In this document: piece after piece, positions 1 to 5,994 of the stretch
Numbering within the stretch: position 1 is the first letter of the stretch
Layout: each line of letters starts with the position of its first letter
Translations under genes and position numbers: made by a program
Assembly (NCBI GenBank): GCA_004298605.1
Contig: SCPW01000345.1
Span: forward strand, 1-6,389
Direction: 5' to 3'
DNA from: Gallionella sp.
Lineage (GTDB): Bacteria > Pseudomonadota > Gammaproteobacteria > Burkholderiales > Gallionellaceae
DNA: 6,389 nt
Notes under the pieces: generated by a model
Databases searched by the model: none
What the model was told of the DNA's origin: nothing
Seen by the model: only the letters and a program-made list of their open reading frames with translations

Positions 1-70
1 TGCCGCGTAACCCAGGGTAGGCGCGGAACGCGCCAACCCTGGGCTGGGTTACGCAACCGCGTTGCGGTTG
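1..70. repeat. Tandem hairpin repeat (REP-like intergenic element)
   Basis: Two adjacent inverted repeats are visible. The first spans 7-52: outer arms GTAACCC (7-13) and GGGTTAC (46-52), an alternative pairing of CCCAGGGT (11-18) with ACCCTGGG (36-43), and an inner stem GGCGCG (20-25) / CGCGCC (29-34) with a 3-nt loop. The second is CAACCGC (54-60) / GCGGTTG (64-70), a perfect 7-bp stem with a 3-nt loop. This resembles the short palindromic intergenic repeats found in many copies in proteobacterial genomes, but copy number cannot be tested here. It could also work as a transcription-ending or mRNA-stabilising structure, although no T-run follows on either strand. Confidence 0.65.
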
Positions 71-203
71 ACAGGAATGACATCCATAAACAGGGAACGA
101 AAACAGGCTCAAAATTACCGAATTTCGACAGCCTAGGGCCAGGGTGAGGGCTGTTCAATGTTGCTTTGCCAGCTCTGGCTCCTATATGAGTCATTGCCGG
201 CAT
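1..203 (-). other. Region downstream of atpA; open frame of doubtful coding value
   Basis: The minus strand stays open from an ATG at 203, directly after the atpA stop (TAG then ATG), to the window edge, at least 67 codons. The conceptual peptide (beginning MPAMTHIGARAG) is rich in Pro, Arg and Trp, shows no motif I recognise, and reads through the palindromic repeat at 1-70. It does not resemble the N-terminal helix of an ATPase gamma subunit, the gene expected here. Other structure: ACAGCC (128-133) pairs with GGCTGT (149-154), and GCCA (168-171) with TGGC (176-179). I think this is non-coding repeat DNA that happens to be open, but a fusion-type or new short gene cannot be excluded because the frame leaves the window. 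Confidence 0.4.
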
Positions 204-1739
204 CTATGCCCCCCATTCCAGAGCCTGCAATACGGCTTCGGCGAGTTGCAAAACGGCCGCGCGGTCTTCGTCGCTCAGCGCAGCGCCGCCGCTCAGGCGC
301 AGGCACAGCGCTTCCGGCAGTTGGGCGGCCGCTTCGCGCAGCGCCAGTTCGGCTTCGCGCATGTGTTCCAGCGGCACGGCGTCGAATAAGCCGCTGGTCA
401 GCGCCAGCAGCACGCAGACTTGCTCCATCACCGCCACCGGCTCGAATTCGGCCTGCTTGAGACAGGCGCGGATGCGGCGGCCGTGTTCGATGACGCGGCT
501 GGTGTGCTCGTCCAGCCGGGTGCCGAAACGGGCAAAACTTTCCAGTTCTTCAAACTGCGCATAAGCCAGTTTCAAATCGCCCGCCACGGCGCGGTAAGCC
601 GCCAACTGGGTTTTGCCGCCCACCCGCGACACCGATTTGCCCACGTCGATGGCCGGCAATACGCCCAGCTCGAACAGGCTGGGCGACAGGTAAATCTGGC
701 CGTCGGTGATGGAAATCAGATTGGTGGGGATATAAGCCGCCATGTTCTGCGCTTCTGTTTCGATGATGGGCAGGGCGGTCAGCGAGCCGCCGCCCAGCGC
801 GGCGCGCAAATGCGTGGCGCGCTCCAGCAAGCGCGAATGGATGTAAAAAATATCGCCGGGAAACGCTTCCCGGCCTGGCGGGCGGCGCAGCAACAACGAC
901 AATTCGCGGTAAGCGCGGGCGTGGTGGGTGAGATCGTCGTAGACGATGAGCACGTCGCGGCCTTGACCCATGAAATATTCGGCGATGCTGGTGGCCGCGT
1001 AAGGCGCGATGTATTGCAGGCCGGGGGCGTCGTTGCCTTCGGTGACCACGACGATGGTGTAGTCCATGGCGCTTTGCTCGCGCAGGTCGGCCACCACCTG
1101 GGCCACGGCGGCGGCGCGCTGGCCGATGGCGCAGTACACGCACAGCACGTTCTGATCGCGCTGGTTGAGGATGGTGTCCAGCGCGATGGCGGTTTTGCCG
1201 GTTTGCCTGTCGCCCAGGATCAGTTCGCGCTGGCCGCGTCCGATGGGAATCAGCGCGTCGATCACTTTGATGCCGGTTTGCAGCGGCACCGTGACCGGCG
1301 CGCGATCCATGATGGGCGTGGCGTCGCGTTCGATGGGCAGGCGCTGCTCGAACACGATGGAGCCTTTGCCGTCCAGCGCTGCACCCAGCGGCGTGAGCAC
1401 CCGGCCGATCAAGCCCGCGCCCACCGGTACGTCCATGACCCGGCCGGTGCGCAGCACTTCATCGCCCGAGTGCAGATGGCTGCACTCGCCCAGCAGCACC
1501 ACGCCGATTTCCGCTTCGTCGACGTTGAAAGCGATGCCGTACAAGCCGCCCGGAAACTCCAGCAGCTCTTCGAAGCCCACGCCGGGCAGGCCGGAGACTT
1601 TGGCGATGCCGATGGACACGGTGGTGATGACGCCCACGTCGCGCGCCGTCAGTTGGGGGACATAGGCCTGCCGCGCCCGCTGTAGATCGGCAAAAGCCGT
1701 ATCCAGCGCTTGCGCGACCGTGTCAGTCGGTGGATGCAT
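204..1739 (-). CDS. atpA: N-type (alternate) F1Fo ATPase, F1 subunit alpha
   Basis: Encodes the 511-residue non-catalytic nucleotide-binding subunit of the F1 head, close to the usual ~510. An N-terminal beta-barrel region (about 28-95) leads into the RecA-like core with Walker A GDRQTGKT (176-183), the Walker B strand VLIVYDD (263-269), the alpha/beta signature [10 protein letters not shown] (362-371) and the arginine-finger region SRVGG (R372). A helical C-terminal domain follows (about 380-505). Wording such as [18 protein letters not shown] near residues 48-65 is what I associate with the laterally spread N-ATPase branch rather than the housekeeping enzyme. The ATG at 1739 overlaps the 3' end of atpF by 17 nt and has no clear ribosome site of its own, suggesting translational coupling. 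The gene looks complete, but no gamma gene follows directly and no beta gene is in the window, so its product has no visible catalytic partner. Confidence 0.95.
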   Translation of the reverse strand: MHPPTDTVAQALDTAFADLQRARQAYVPQLTARDVGVITTVSIGIAKVSGLPGVGFEELLEFPGGLYGIAFNVDEAEIGVVLLGECSHLHSGDEVLRTGRVMDVPVGAGLIGRVLTPLGAALDGKGSIVFEQRLPIERDATPIMDRAPVTVPLQTGIKVIDALIPIGRGQRELILGDRQTGKTAIALDTILNQRDQNVLCVYCAIGQRAAAVAQVVADLREQSAMDYTIVVVTEGNDAPGLQYIAPYAATSIAEYFMGQGRDVLIVYDDLTHHARAYRELSLLLRRPPGREAFPGDIFYIHSRLLERATHLRAALGGGSLTALPIIETEAQNMAAYIPTNLISITDGQIYLSPSLFELGVLPAIDVGKSVSRVGGKTQLAAYRAVAGDLKLAYAQFEELESFARFGTRLDEHTSRVIEHGRRIRACLKQAEFEPVAVMEQVCVLLALTSGLFDAVPLEHMREAELALREAAAQLPEALCLRLSGGAALSDEDRAAVLQLAEAVLQALEWGA

Positions 1740-2514
1740 GGGGCGGCGCCGGCTCGGTGGTTTGCTGCAACAGCCCGCTCAAGCTTTTTTCCAGAAAAAC
1801 GAGATAGTCGGCGATGCTCCAGGCCAGTTTGTAGCCGTTGCAGCACAGTTCGATGCCGCACACCTGTTCGGGGAGGACGGCAAAATCGATGGGGATGTCC
1901 TGACCCAGCCTGGCTTGGACGGCATCGGTCACGGCGGCCTGCAACGGCGGCGATAGTGCAAAAGCGCTGCGCACCAGCACCGGTTCGGGCGATGCCCGCA
2001 AGGCGGCGGTCAATTGGGCAAGCTCCGCGTCGTCCAGCGCGCGCAAGCGCTGCATCAGCAGTTCGGCCATGCGCGCTTCCAGCTCGGTGGCGGCCAGATC
2101 GCGCAGCACCTGGCGCGCAATGGCGAATACTTCCCGCTGGGTGCGGCGGGTGATTTCCTGGTGCAGGCTCAGTTGTTCGGTTTGCAGCGCGTCTTGCCAG
2201 CGGCTGCGCATGGCCTCGACCGTCCGGCGCGCCTCTTCGACCAGCCGCCTATGTTCCGCGTGGGCTTCGCGGTTGGCTTGGCTGAACAGCGCCGCGCGTT
2301 GCTGTTCGAAATCCTGGTTTTTCCGGCCGAATTCCTCGCGCTCGGCCAGCGCTTCGGCCTGGGTTTGCGCGGCGCCGGCCAGCTGCGCGGCGATGCGCGC
2401 CTCGCGCGCCGCGATGGCGCCCAGAATGGGCCGGTAGAGAAAGCGCTTCAGCAACCATACCAAAAGCAGAAAGTTGACGGCCTGGGCGCAGACGGTGAAC
2501 CAGTCGATCAGCAC
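1723..2514 (-). CDS. atpF: N-type ATPase, Fo subunit b with delta-like C-terminal part
   Basis: Encodes the peripheral stalk subunit that holds the F1 head to the membrane sector. The 263-residue protein is much longer than the ~156 residues of E. coli b. Residues 4-28 form one hydrophobic anchor ([19 protein letters not shown] ends it). Residues about 33-165 are a long, charged, Ala/Glu/Arg/Gln-rich helix typical of the b coiled coil. Residues about 175-246 ([12 protein letters not shown], then [15 protein letters not shown]) resemble the C-terminal domain of the delta/OSCP subunit. N-ATPase operons lack a separate delta gene, so this tail probably does that job; this is inference from family knowledge. 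The start is GTG at 2514, 3 nt after the atpE stop, with only a weak ribosome site. The end overlaps atpA by 17 nt. The tight packing supports one transcript, atpE-atpF-atpA. Confidence 0.9.
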   Translation of the reverse strand: MLIDWFTVCAQAVNFLLLVWLLKRFLYRPILGAIAAREARIAAQLAGAAQTQAEALAEREEFGRKNQDFEQQRAALFSQANREAHAEHRRLVEEARRTVEAMRSRWQDALQTEQLSLHQEITRRTQREVFAIARQVLRDLAATELEARMAELLMQRLRALDDAELAQLTAALRASPEPVLVRSAFALSPPLQAAVTDAVQARLGQDIPIDFAVLPEQVCGIELCCNGYKLAWSIADYLVFLEKSLSGLLQQTTEPAPPHASTD

Positions 2515-2517
2515 GGC

Positions 2518-2799
2518 CTATTTACCCGCGGTGTGGGCGATGACGTGGTTCCAGAAGGGGTTGGCGAAAATCAGGATCATCGACACCACAAAACAATAAA
2601 TCGCGGTGGATTCGATCATCGCCAAGCCGACGAACAAGGTGCGCGTGATGGTGGTGGCGGCGTCCGGTTGCTGGGCCAGCGAGGTCAGCGCGGATGATAC
2701 GGCGCGGCCTTCTCCCAGGGCGGGGCCCAGACAGCCGAAGCCGGTGGTGATGCCGGCGGTGACGATGGATGCGATGGCGATGAGCGTGGTGTTGTCCAT
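2518..2799 (-). CDS. atpE: N-type ATPase, Fo subunit c (rotor ring)
   Basis: Encodes a 93-residue two-helix hairpin that assembles into the membrane rotor ring. Helix 1 is about residues 5-36, the polar loop 37-52 includes the family-typical QQP (43-45), and helix 2 is about 53-80, ending FANPFW. The ion carboxylate is E63 in MIESTAIY (61-68), which matches the E-S-T...Y arrangement known from sodium-binding rings. Helix 1 has a second acid, E30, in GPALGEG, where the Ilyobacter ring has Gln32. Two acids per hairpin are known for N-ATPases. The start at 2799 is preferred because AAGGAA lies just upstream; a longer frame to 2916 would run into the toxin gene. No atpB (subunit a) precedes it, although N-ATPase operons normally have one there. 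Ion choice (proton or sodium) cannot be settled from sequence alone. Confidence 0.92.
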   Translation of the reverse strand: MDNTTLIAIASIVTAGITTGFGCLGPALGEGRAVSSALTSLAQQPDAATTITRTLFVGLAMIESTAIYCFVVSMILIFANPFWNHVIAHTAGK

Positions 2800-2811
2800 A
2801 GCGTTTCCTTG
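2800..2811 (-). promoter_or_regulatory. Ribosome binding site that fixes the atpE start
   Basis: On the minus strand AAGGAA stands 5 nt before the ATG at 2799. This chooses the 93-residue form over the upstream start at 2916, which would add 39 residues lacking any c-subunit character and overlap the toxin gene. Confidence 0.7.
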
Positions 2812-2878
2812 GTGGAATAGGGTGAAAAGTTTGTTTCTTTTGAAAGTCTCGATTCCGGAGGGGATGAGCACTATCGGA

Positions 2879-3307
2879 TCATAACCCTGCTTGGCACAGA
2901 CGGGAATGCAGTTCACCGGCGGTGAGTATGGGGGGGTGAAAATTATCGCGCAGCATCAATAGATCGGCATCGCCGGTAACGAGTGCGTCCACCTCAGCCG
3001 TTCTGGCCAAGATCAAAAAGACTTGATCATAAGAATCCCGACACTTCGGTAATTCCAGTGGTTGCTCGGGCAGATTTGCCGCTTCCGCCCAGGGTAGGAA
3101 ATCAGCCAATAACTCTTCTTGTTCCGCCGCAGTCAGCTTGAATTCGGGGTAGGCGAGTACCCGCAAAAGTTCAGCGGTGGTTTGACGGCAGATCACCGGC
3201 GTCAGCCGGCCTGTCTGCCAAGCTTGGCGTATCCAGGCAAGTCTGCCATTACGAAACAGCAGCGCGGAAAGAACGATGTTGGTGTCGAGCACGACACGCC
3301 AACTCAT
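2879..3307 (-). CDS. PIN-domain toxin (ribonuclease) of a toxin-antitoxin pair
   Basis: Encodes a 142-residue single PIN domain, a magnesium-dependent RNase fold that in such modules cuts cellular RNA and stops growth when not held by its antitoxin. Acidic residues are in the expected order: D8 in VVLDTN, E46 in TTAELLRV, D91 and D94 in CRDSYDQVFL, and D113 with D115 in TGDADLL. It looks like the 'putative toxin-antitoxin toxin component, PIN family' group (COG1569-like) rather than classical VapC, so no symbol is given. I chose the ATG at 3307, not the in-frame ATG at 3325: it overlaps the antitoxin stop as ATGA and has GAGG 6 nt upstream. The gene ends 79 nt before atpE on the same strand. 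All active-site residues are present, so it is probably functional. The specific RNA target is unknown. Confidence 0.88.
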   Translation of the reverse strand: MSWRVVLDTNIVLSALLFRNGRLAWIRQAWQTGRLTPVICRQTTAELLRVLAYPEFKLTAAEQEELLADFLPWAEAANLPEQPLELPKCRDSYDQVFLILARTAEVDALVTGDADLLMLRDNFHPPILTAGELHSRLCQAGL

Positions 3308-3528
3308 TTTTTGCCTCGCGCCCAAACGACGGCGTCGGCAATGTCGCTTTCATTGATACCGAGTTGGGCAAGCTTCTCCCGCACCGCGTCGGTTTTCTGA
3401 AGACGAACCGGGGTCAGCACGATACGGCCGGCATCGATCTGTACATCGAAATATTCTGATGAGGCAAGCTGTGTCGTGACGGATTTGGGCAGAGTGATCT
3501 GATTTTTGGAGGTCATTTTGGCAAGCAT
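3304..3528 (-). CDS. AbrB/MazE-type antitoxin
   Basis: Encodes a 74-residue antitoxin that binds the downstream PIN toxin and usually represses its own promoter. Residues 1-40 (opening MLAKMTSKNQITLPKSV, then DVQIDAGRIVLTPVRL) have the look of the swapped-hairpin AbrB DNA-binding domain. Residues 41-74 are a charged helical tail, the part that in this family covers the toxin active site. The ATG at 3528 is supported by AGGA 8 nt upstream and by the fit of the AbrB domain to residue 1. The stop overlaps the toxin start (ATGA), so the two are translationally coupled. A perfect inverted repeat at 3536-3551 over the leader is the likely operator. Confidence 0.88.
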   Translation of the reverse strand: MLAKMTSKNQITLPKSVTTQLASSEYFDVQIDAGRIVLTPVRLQKTDAVREKLAQLGINESDIADAVVWARGKK

Positions 3529-3535
3529 GACGATA

Positions 3536-3551
3536 TTCCTTATGTAAGGAA
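3536..3551. promoter_or_regulatory. Probable operator palindrome of the toxin-antitoxin operon
   Basis: TTCCTTA-TG-TAAGGAA is a perfect inverted repeat with 7-bp arms and a 2-nt centre. It starts 8 nt upstream of the antitoxin ATG, and its antitoxin-proximal arm includes the AGGA ribosome site. A dimeric AbrB-type antitoxin, alone or with its toxin, could bind here and self-repress; that role is inferred from how such modules are usually controlled. No convincing -35/-10 pair was identified, though TATTCT on the minus strand just upstream is a possible -10. Confidence 0.55.
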
Positions 3552-3595
3552 GTAAGAATACACGAGTTTTCCTGCCTGTTTTTTATCATTCTGGC

Positions 3596-3670
3596 TGGGA
3601 GCGCAGGCGTCTCGCCTGCCGGGCGGCCAAAGCCTGTTCTGAGCTCGCCAAAGGCATGGCCGCGCTCCCA
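3596..3670. repeat. Nested (cruciform) intergenic inverted repeat
   Basis: Outer arms TGGGAGCGC (3596-3604) and GCGCTCCCA (3662-3670) are perfectly complementary over 9 bp. Inside, GCAGGCG (3603-3609) pairs with CGCCTGC (3613-3619) around a 3-nt loop, and GCGGCCA (3623-3629) pairs with TGGCCGC (3657-3663). The three stems compete at their edges. The compact design fits a short REP-like or non-autonomous mobile repeat. No flanking target duplication was evident. Confidence 0.6.
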
Positions 3671-3704
3671 CCAGGGGGCGCTTGCCTTGAATTAAGCCTC
3701 GGTA

Positions 3705-3732
3705 TGCCGGCGTCCCGGCAAGGAATGCCGGG
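3705..3732. repeat. Mutually exclusive hairpin pair
   Basis: CCGGCA at 3715-3720 can pair with TGCCGG at 3705-3710 (4-nt loop). The slightly longer CCCGGCA at 3714-3720 can instead pair with TGCCGGG at 3726-3732 (5-nt loop). It therefore forms either of two hairpins. Most likely it is part of the same palindromic repeat DNA as 3596-3670; no regulated gene is obvious within reach. Confidence 0.45.
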
Positions 3733-3781
3733 GGCCAGGGATGGTGCGAAGATGCGCCCGGAAACAATGTAGCGGGAAAAA

Positions 3782-3832
3782 AGCGATACGTGTAAGCTGC
3801 GTGGCGAGATCAAAGCCGCGCAGTGTATCGCT
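3782..3832. repeat. Two-tier inverted repeat upstream of the kinase gene
   Basis: AGCGATAC (3782-3789) and GTATCGCT (3825-3832) form a perfect 8-bp outer stem. CTGCG (3797-3801) and CGCAG (3819-3823) form an inner stem. It ends 70 nt before the kinase ATG. It could be an operator, a leader hairpin or a repeat remnant; the sequence alone does not decide. Confidence 0.45.
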
Positions 3833-3902
3833 GCTGTCGTAGTGATCGCCTTTGATTTTTGCAATTGCCGGAATACCACTCACAGGCGCTGAGATTCGCA
3901 AT

Positions 3903-5777
3903 ATGTCCGAAAAATTCACCATCCTGGTGGTGGACGACAATGCCAACAACCGTTTTACGCTGCGCGCCCTGTTGGCAAGACTTCCCGATTGCGACGTCGT
4001 GGAAGCCGAGTCCGGCGAGCGCGCCCTGATTCTCACCGTGGAGCACGACATTCACCTGGTTCTGCTGGACGTGCAAATGCCCGGCATGGATGGTTTCGAA
4101 ACCGCGCGCCACCTGCAGATGACCGAGCGCACCCGCCATATTCCCATCGTGTTCATCACGGCGGTGTTTACTTCGGAAACCTTTGCCCAGCACGGCTTTG
4201 CCTCCGGTGCCGTGGACTATTTGACCAAGCCGCTGGACGACAATTTGCTGCTGAGCCGGGTGCGGCTTTACCAGCGCCTGCATCACCAAAAGCAGGAGCT
4301 GGAAGTGCGGGTGGAGCAATTGCAGCGCCAGGAGCAGGCGCTGGCGACGGCGTGCGAAGCCGCCGAAGCCGCCAACCACGCCAAAAGCATGTTTTTATCC
4401 AATATGTCGCATGAACTGCGCACGCCGCTCAACGCCATTTTGGGTTTCGCACAGCTCATGGAGCACGATCCGCTGCTGACGGAACACCACCGCCGCGAAC
4501 TGGAAACCATCCATCGCTCCGGCCACCACCTGCTGGCCCTGATCAACGACGTGCTGGAAATTTCCCGCATCGAAGCAGGCCGCACCACCGTGCACAACGA
4601 AGACTTCGATCTGGCCGACGCGCTGCGTTCCATCGAAGAGATGATCCGCATCCGTGCCGAGCACAAGGCGCTGGAGTTCACCATCGAGCGCTGCGGTCAA
4701 CTGCCCCACTACGTGCGCGGCGACGCCCACCATCTGCGCCAGGTACTGCTCAACCTGCTGGGCAATGCCGTGAAATACACCGACCACGGCCGGATCTGCC
4801 TGCGCCTGGTGCCGAACGATCATGGCGCGCATGGCATGCCGGATACTGAAGACCGCATCCGTTTTGAAGTGATCGACAGTGGTCCCGGCATTGCCCCGGA
4901 GGAGCAGCAGCGCATTTTTCAGGCCTTTTACCAAACCAAGGCGGGCGCGGACAAAGGCGAAGGCTCCGGCCTGGGGCTGACCATCAGCCGCGAATTTGTC
5001 CGGCTGATGGGCGGCGAACTGACCGTACACAGCGAGCCCGGCCAGGGCAGCGTGTTTGCCTTTTCCCTGCCGTTGCCCGAAGCCGAAGCACCGGCGATTA
5101 CCGCGCCGCAATTCCGCGTCATCGGGCTGGCGGAAGATCAGCCGCCGGTGCGCGTGCTGGTGGCCGAGGACAATGCCGACAATCGCGAACTGATCACCAT
5201 GCTGTTGCGCGATCTGGGCGTGGAAGTGCGCGGCGTGGAGAACGGCCGGCAGGCCATCGAAATTTTTCAGGCCTGGCAGCCGCACTTTATCTGGATGGAC
5301 ATGCGCATGCCGGTGCTGGACGGCTATGAGGCCACCAAAATCATCCGCTCGCTGCCGGGCGGTGTCGGCGTCAAAATCGCCGCGCTCACCGCCAGCGCCT
5401 TCCGGGAGGATCAAACCGCCATCCTCGCCGCCGGCTGCGACGACATGCTGGTCAAGCCGATAGACGCCAGCCGTTTGTATACGCTGATGGGCGAACTGCT
5501 GGGTCTGCGCTACCGCTATGCCGACGCGCCCGCCAGCGCCACCACGCCGCAACAGCCGGCGGCCGGTGCGAATTTGGCGGATTTGCCGGAAGCGCTGCGC
5601 CGTGAATTGCTGGCCGCCGCCGAAATGCTGGACACCGAAGCCATCCACGCCGTCGTCGAGCGCATACGGCCCGAACGGCCCGAGTTGGCCAGGGCCATCG
5701 CGGCCTGGGTGGAGGCCTATCGCTTCGATGCGGTGGCGACGCTCTGCCGCAACGGCGACCCACCGCCTGTGTCATGA
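3903..5777 (+). CDS. Hybrid sensor histidine kinase, REC-HisKA-HATPase-REC, soluble
   Basis: Encodes a 624-residue phosphorelay kinase. Residues 5-122 are a receiver domain with acid pair D11/D12, phospho-acceptor D56 in LLDVQMPG, and K109. A coiled-coil linker (about 123-162) leads to HisKA with H170 in SNMSHELRTP. HATPase_c follows with N-box N284/N288, G1 DSGPGI (325-330) and G2 GEGSGLGL (352-359). A second receiver (about 416-534) has E422/D423, D466 in WMDMRMP, T496 and K518. A helical tail (about 557-615) has no evident phosphotransfer His. No membrane segment or PAS/GAF sensor is present, so it should act in the cytoplasm, with input arriving by phosphorylation of the first receiver or by a partner protein. 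The ATG at 3903 is preferred over an in-frame TTG at 3852 because the receiver fold begins right after it; the ribosome site is weak. No cognate regulator or output gene lies in the window. Confidence 0.92.
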   Translation: MSEKFTILVVDDNANNRFTLRALLARLPDCDVVEAESGERALILTVEHDIHLVLLDVQMPGMDGFETARHLQMTERTRHIPIVFITAVFTSETFAQHGFASGAVDYLTKPLDDNLLLSRVRLYQRLHHQKQELEVRVEQLQRQEQALATACEAAEAANHAKSMFLSNMSHELRTPLNAILGFAQLMEHDPLLTEHHRRELETIHRSGHHLLALINDVLEISRIEAGRTTVHNEDFDLADALRSIEEMIRIRAEHKALEFTIERCGQLPHYVRGDAHHLRQVLLNLLGNAVKYTDHGRICLRLVPNDHGAHGMPDTEDRIRFEVIDSGPGIAPEEQQRIFQAFYQTKAGADKGEGSGLGLTISREFVRLMGGELTVHSEPGQGSVFAFSLPLPEAEAPAITAPQFRVIGLAEDQPPVRVLVAEDNADNRELITMLLRDLGVEVRGVENGRQAIEIFQAWQPHFIWMDMRMPVLDGYEATKIIRSLPGGVGVKIAALTASAFREDQTAILAAGCDDMLVKPIDASRLYTLMGELLGLRYRYADAPASATTPQQPAAGANLADLPEALRRELLAAAEMLDTEAIHAVVERIRPERPELARAIAAWVEAYRFDAVATLCRNGDPPPVS

Positions 5778-5801
5778 TGAATTTGGCTACTTCCGCCGCA
5801 T

Positions 5802-5834
5802 AAAAAACCGCCCCCGGTTTCCCGTGGGGCGGTT
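5802..5834 (-). terminator. Intrinsic terminator, best for the minus-strand small genes
   Basis: AACCGCCCC (5806-5814) and GGGGCGGTT (5826-5834) form a perfect 9-bp, GC-rich stem with an 11-nt loop. Read on the minus strand, the stem runs into TTTTTT (complement of 5802-5807), a textbook Rho-independent terminator for the two small genes. On the plus strand the 3' side is only CGTTC, so ending of the kinase transcript would be weaker; it may still act in both directions. Confidence 0.75.
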
Positions 5835-5844
5835 CGTTCAGGGT

Positions 5845-5880
5845 CAGCCAAAGGTACGCGGTGCGTACCCTACCTGGCTG
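5845..5880. repeat. Repeat hairpin with 3-nt loop (REP-like)
   Basis: GGTACGC (5853-5859) and GCGTACC (5863-5869) form a perfect 7-bp stem with loop GGT. The outer arms CAGCCA (5845-5850) and TGGCTG (5875-5880) add a second stem. The layout matches the hairpin at 54-70 and the inner stem at 3603-3619. It lies between the peptide gene and its terminator, so it would sit in that transcript's 3' end and could stabilise it. Confidence 0.55.
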
Positions 5881-5886
5881 GCTCAG

Positions 5887-5994
5887 TTATTTACCACGAT
5901 GTTTTTGGATGTCCAGCCAAGTGTCGTAAGCAAGGTAAGCCATGAAGCTCACAAAACCAACCAGCATCACACCCAGCAAAATACTATTCAGCAT
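5887..5994 (-). CDS. 35-residue single-pass membrane peptide, function unknown
   Basis: The short frame encodes MLNSILLGVMLVGF, a further hydrophobic run, and a polar end YDTWLDIQKHRGK. Residues about 4-23 suit one membrane helix with the basic C-terminus inside the cell. The start is strongly supported: GAGGAG stands 7 nt upstream of the ATG at 5994, inside the last codons of the upstream 60-residue gene, which it overlaps by 11 nt. A terminator for this strand follows at 5834-5802. I do not recognise the family. Size and layout recall the small accessory subunits of respiratory or transport complexes (CydX, KdpF and similar), but no residue pattern ties it to one of those. Confidence 0.6.
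   Translation of the reverse strand: MLNSILLGVMLVGFVSFMAYLAYDTWLDIQKHRGK

Larger units (their letters stand above)
3552..3902. other. Divergent intergenic region with nested inverted repeats
   Basis: About 350 bases between the antitoxin gene (minus) and the kinase gene (plus). I see no supported gene here and no trace of the missing ATPase subunits. It contains three separate palindromic structures, listed individually: 3596-3670, 3705-3732 and 3782-3832. Both divergent promoters should lie in it, but no clear sigma-70 pair stands out. Confidence 0.6.
5778..5886. other. Convergent intergenic spacer
   Basis: The spacer between the end of the kinase gene (plus) and the 35-residue peptide gene (minus). 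It carries no gene, only the terminator hairpin and the repeat hairpin listed separately. Confidence 0.7.

Noticed and set aside
1..70. A possible CRISPR array, because several palindromic units occur.
   Set aside because: There are no regularly spaced identical direct repeats with unique spacers; the hairpins differ in sequence and are scattered.
420..1685. A 421-codon open frame on the plus strand opposite atpA.
   Set aside because: It is the antisense shadow of a clear, motif-complete alpha subunit gene; its peptide is His/Gln/Ala/Gly-rich with no domain, as expected from the reverse complement of GC-rich coding DNA.
2014..2697. A 227-codon plus-strand frame opposite atpF and atpE.
   Set aside because: It runs antisense across two well-supported genes, with no recognisable domain and no ribosome site of note.
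2879..3325. A longer toxin beginning at the ATG at 3325.
   Set aside because: The ATG at 3307 gives the ATGA overlap with the antitoxin stop, a GAGG ribosome site at good spacing, and a PIN domain that begins at once.
3540..3879. Minus-strand frames of 75-97 codons in the divergent region.
   Set aside because: They translate the palindromic repeats, show no domain, and lie where no conserved protein signal is visible.
4395..5648. A 417-codon open frame on the minus strand opposite the kinase gene.
   Set aside because: It has the same antisense-shadow character; the plus-strand frame carries every kinase and receiver motif.
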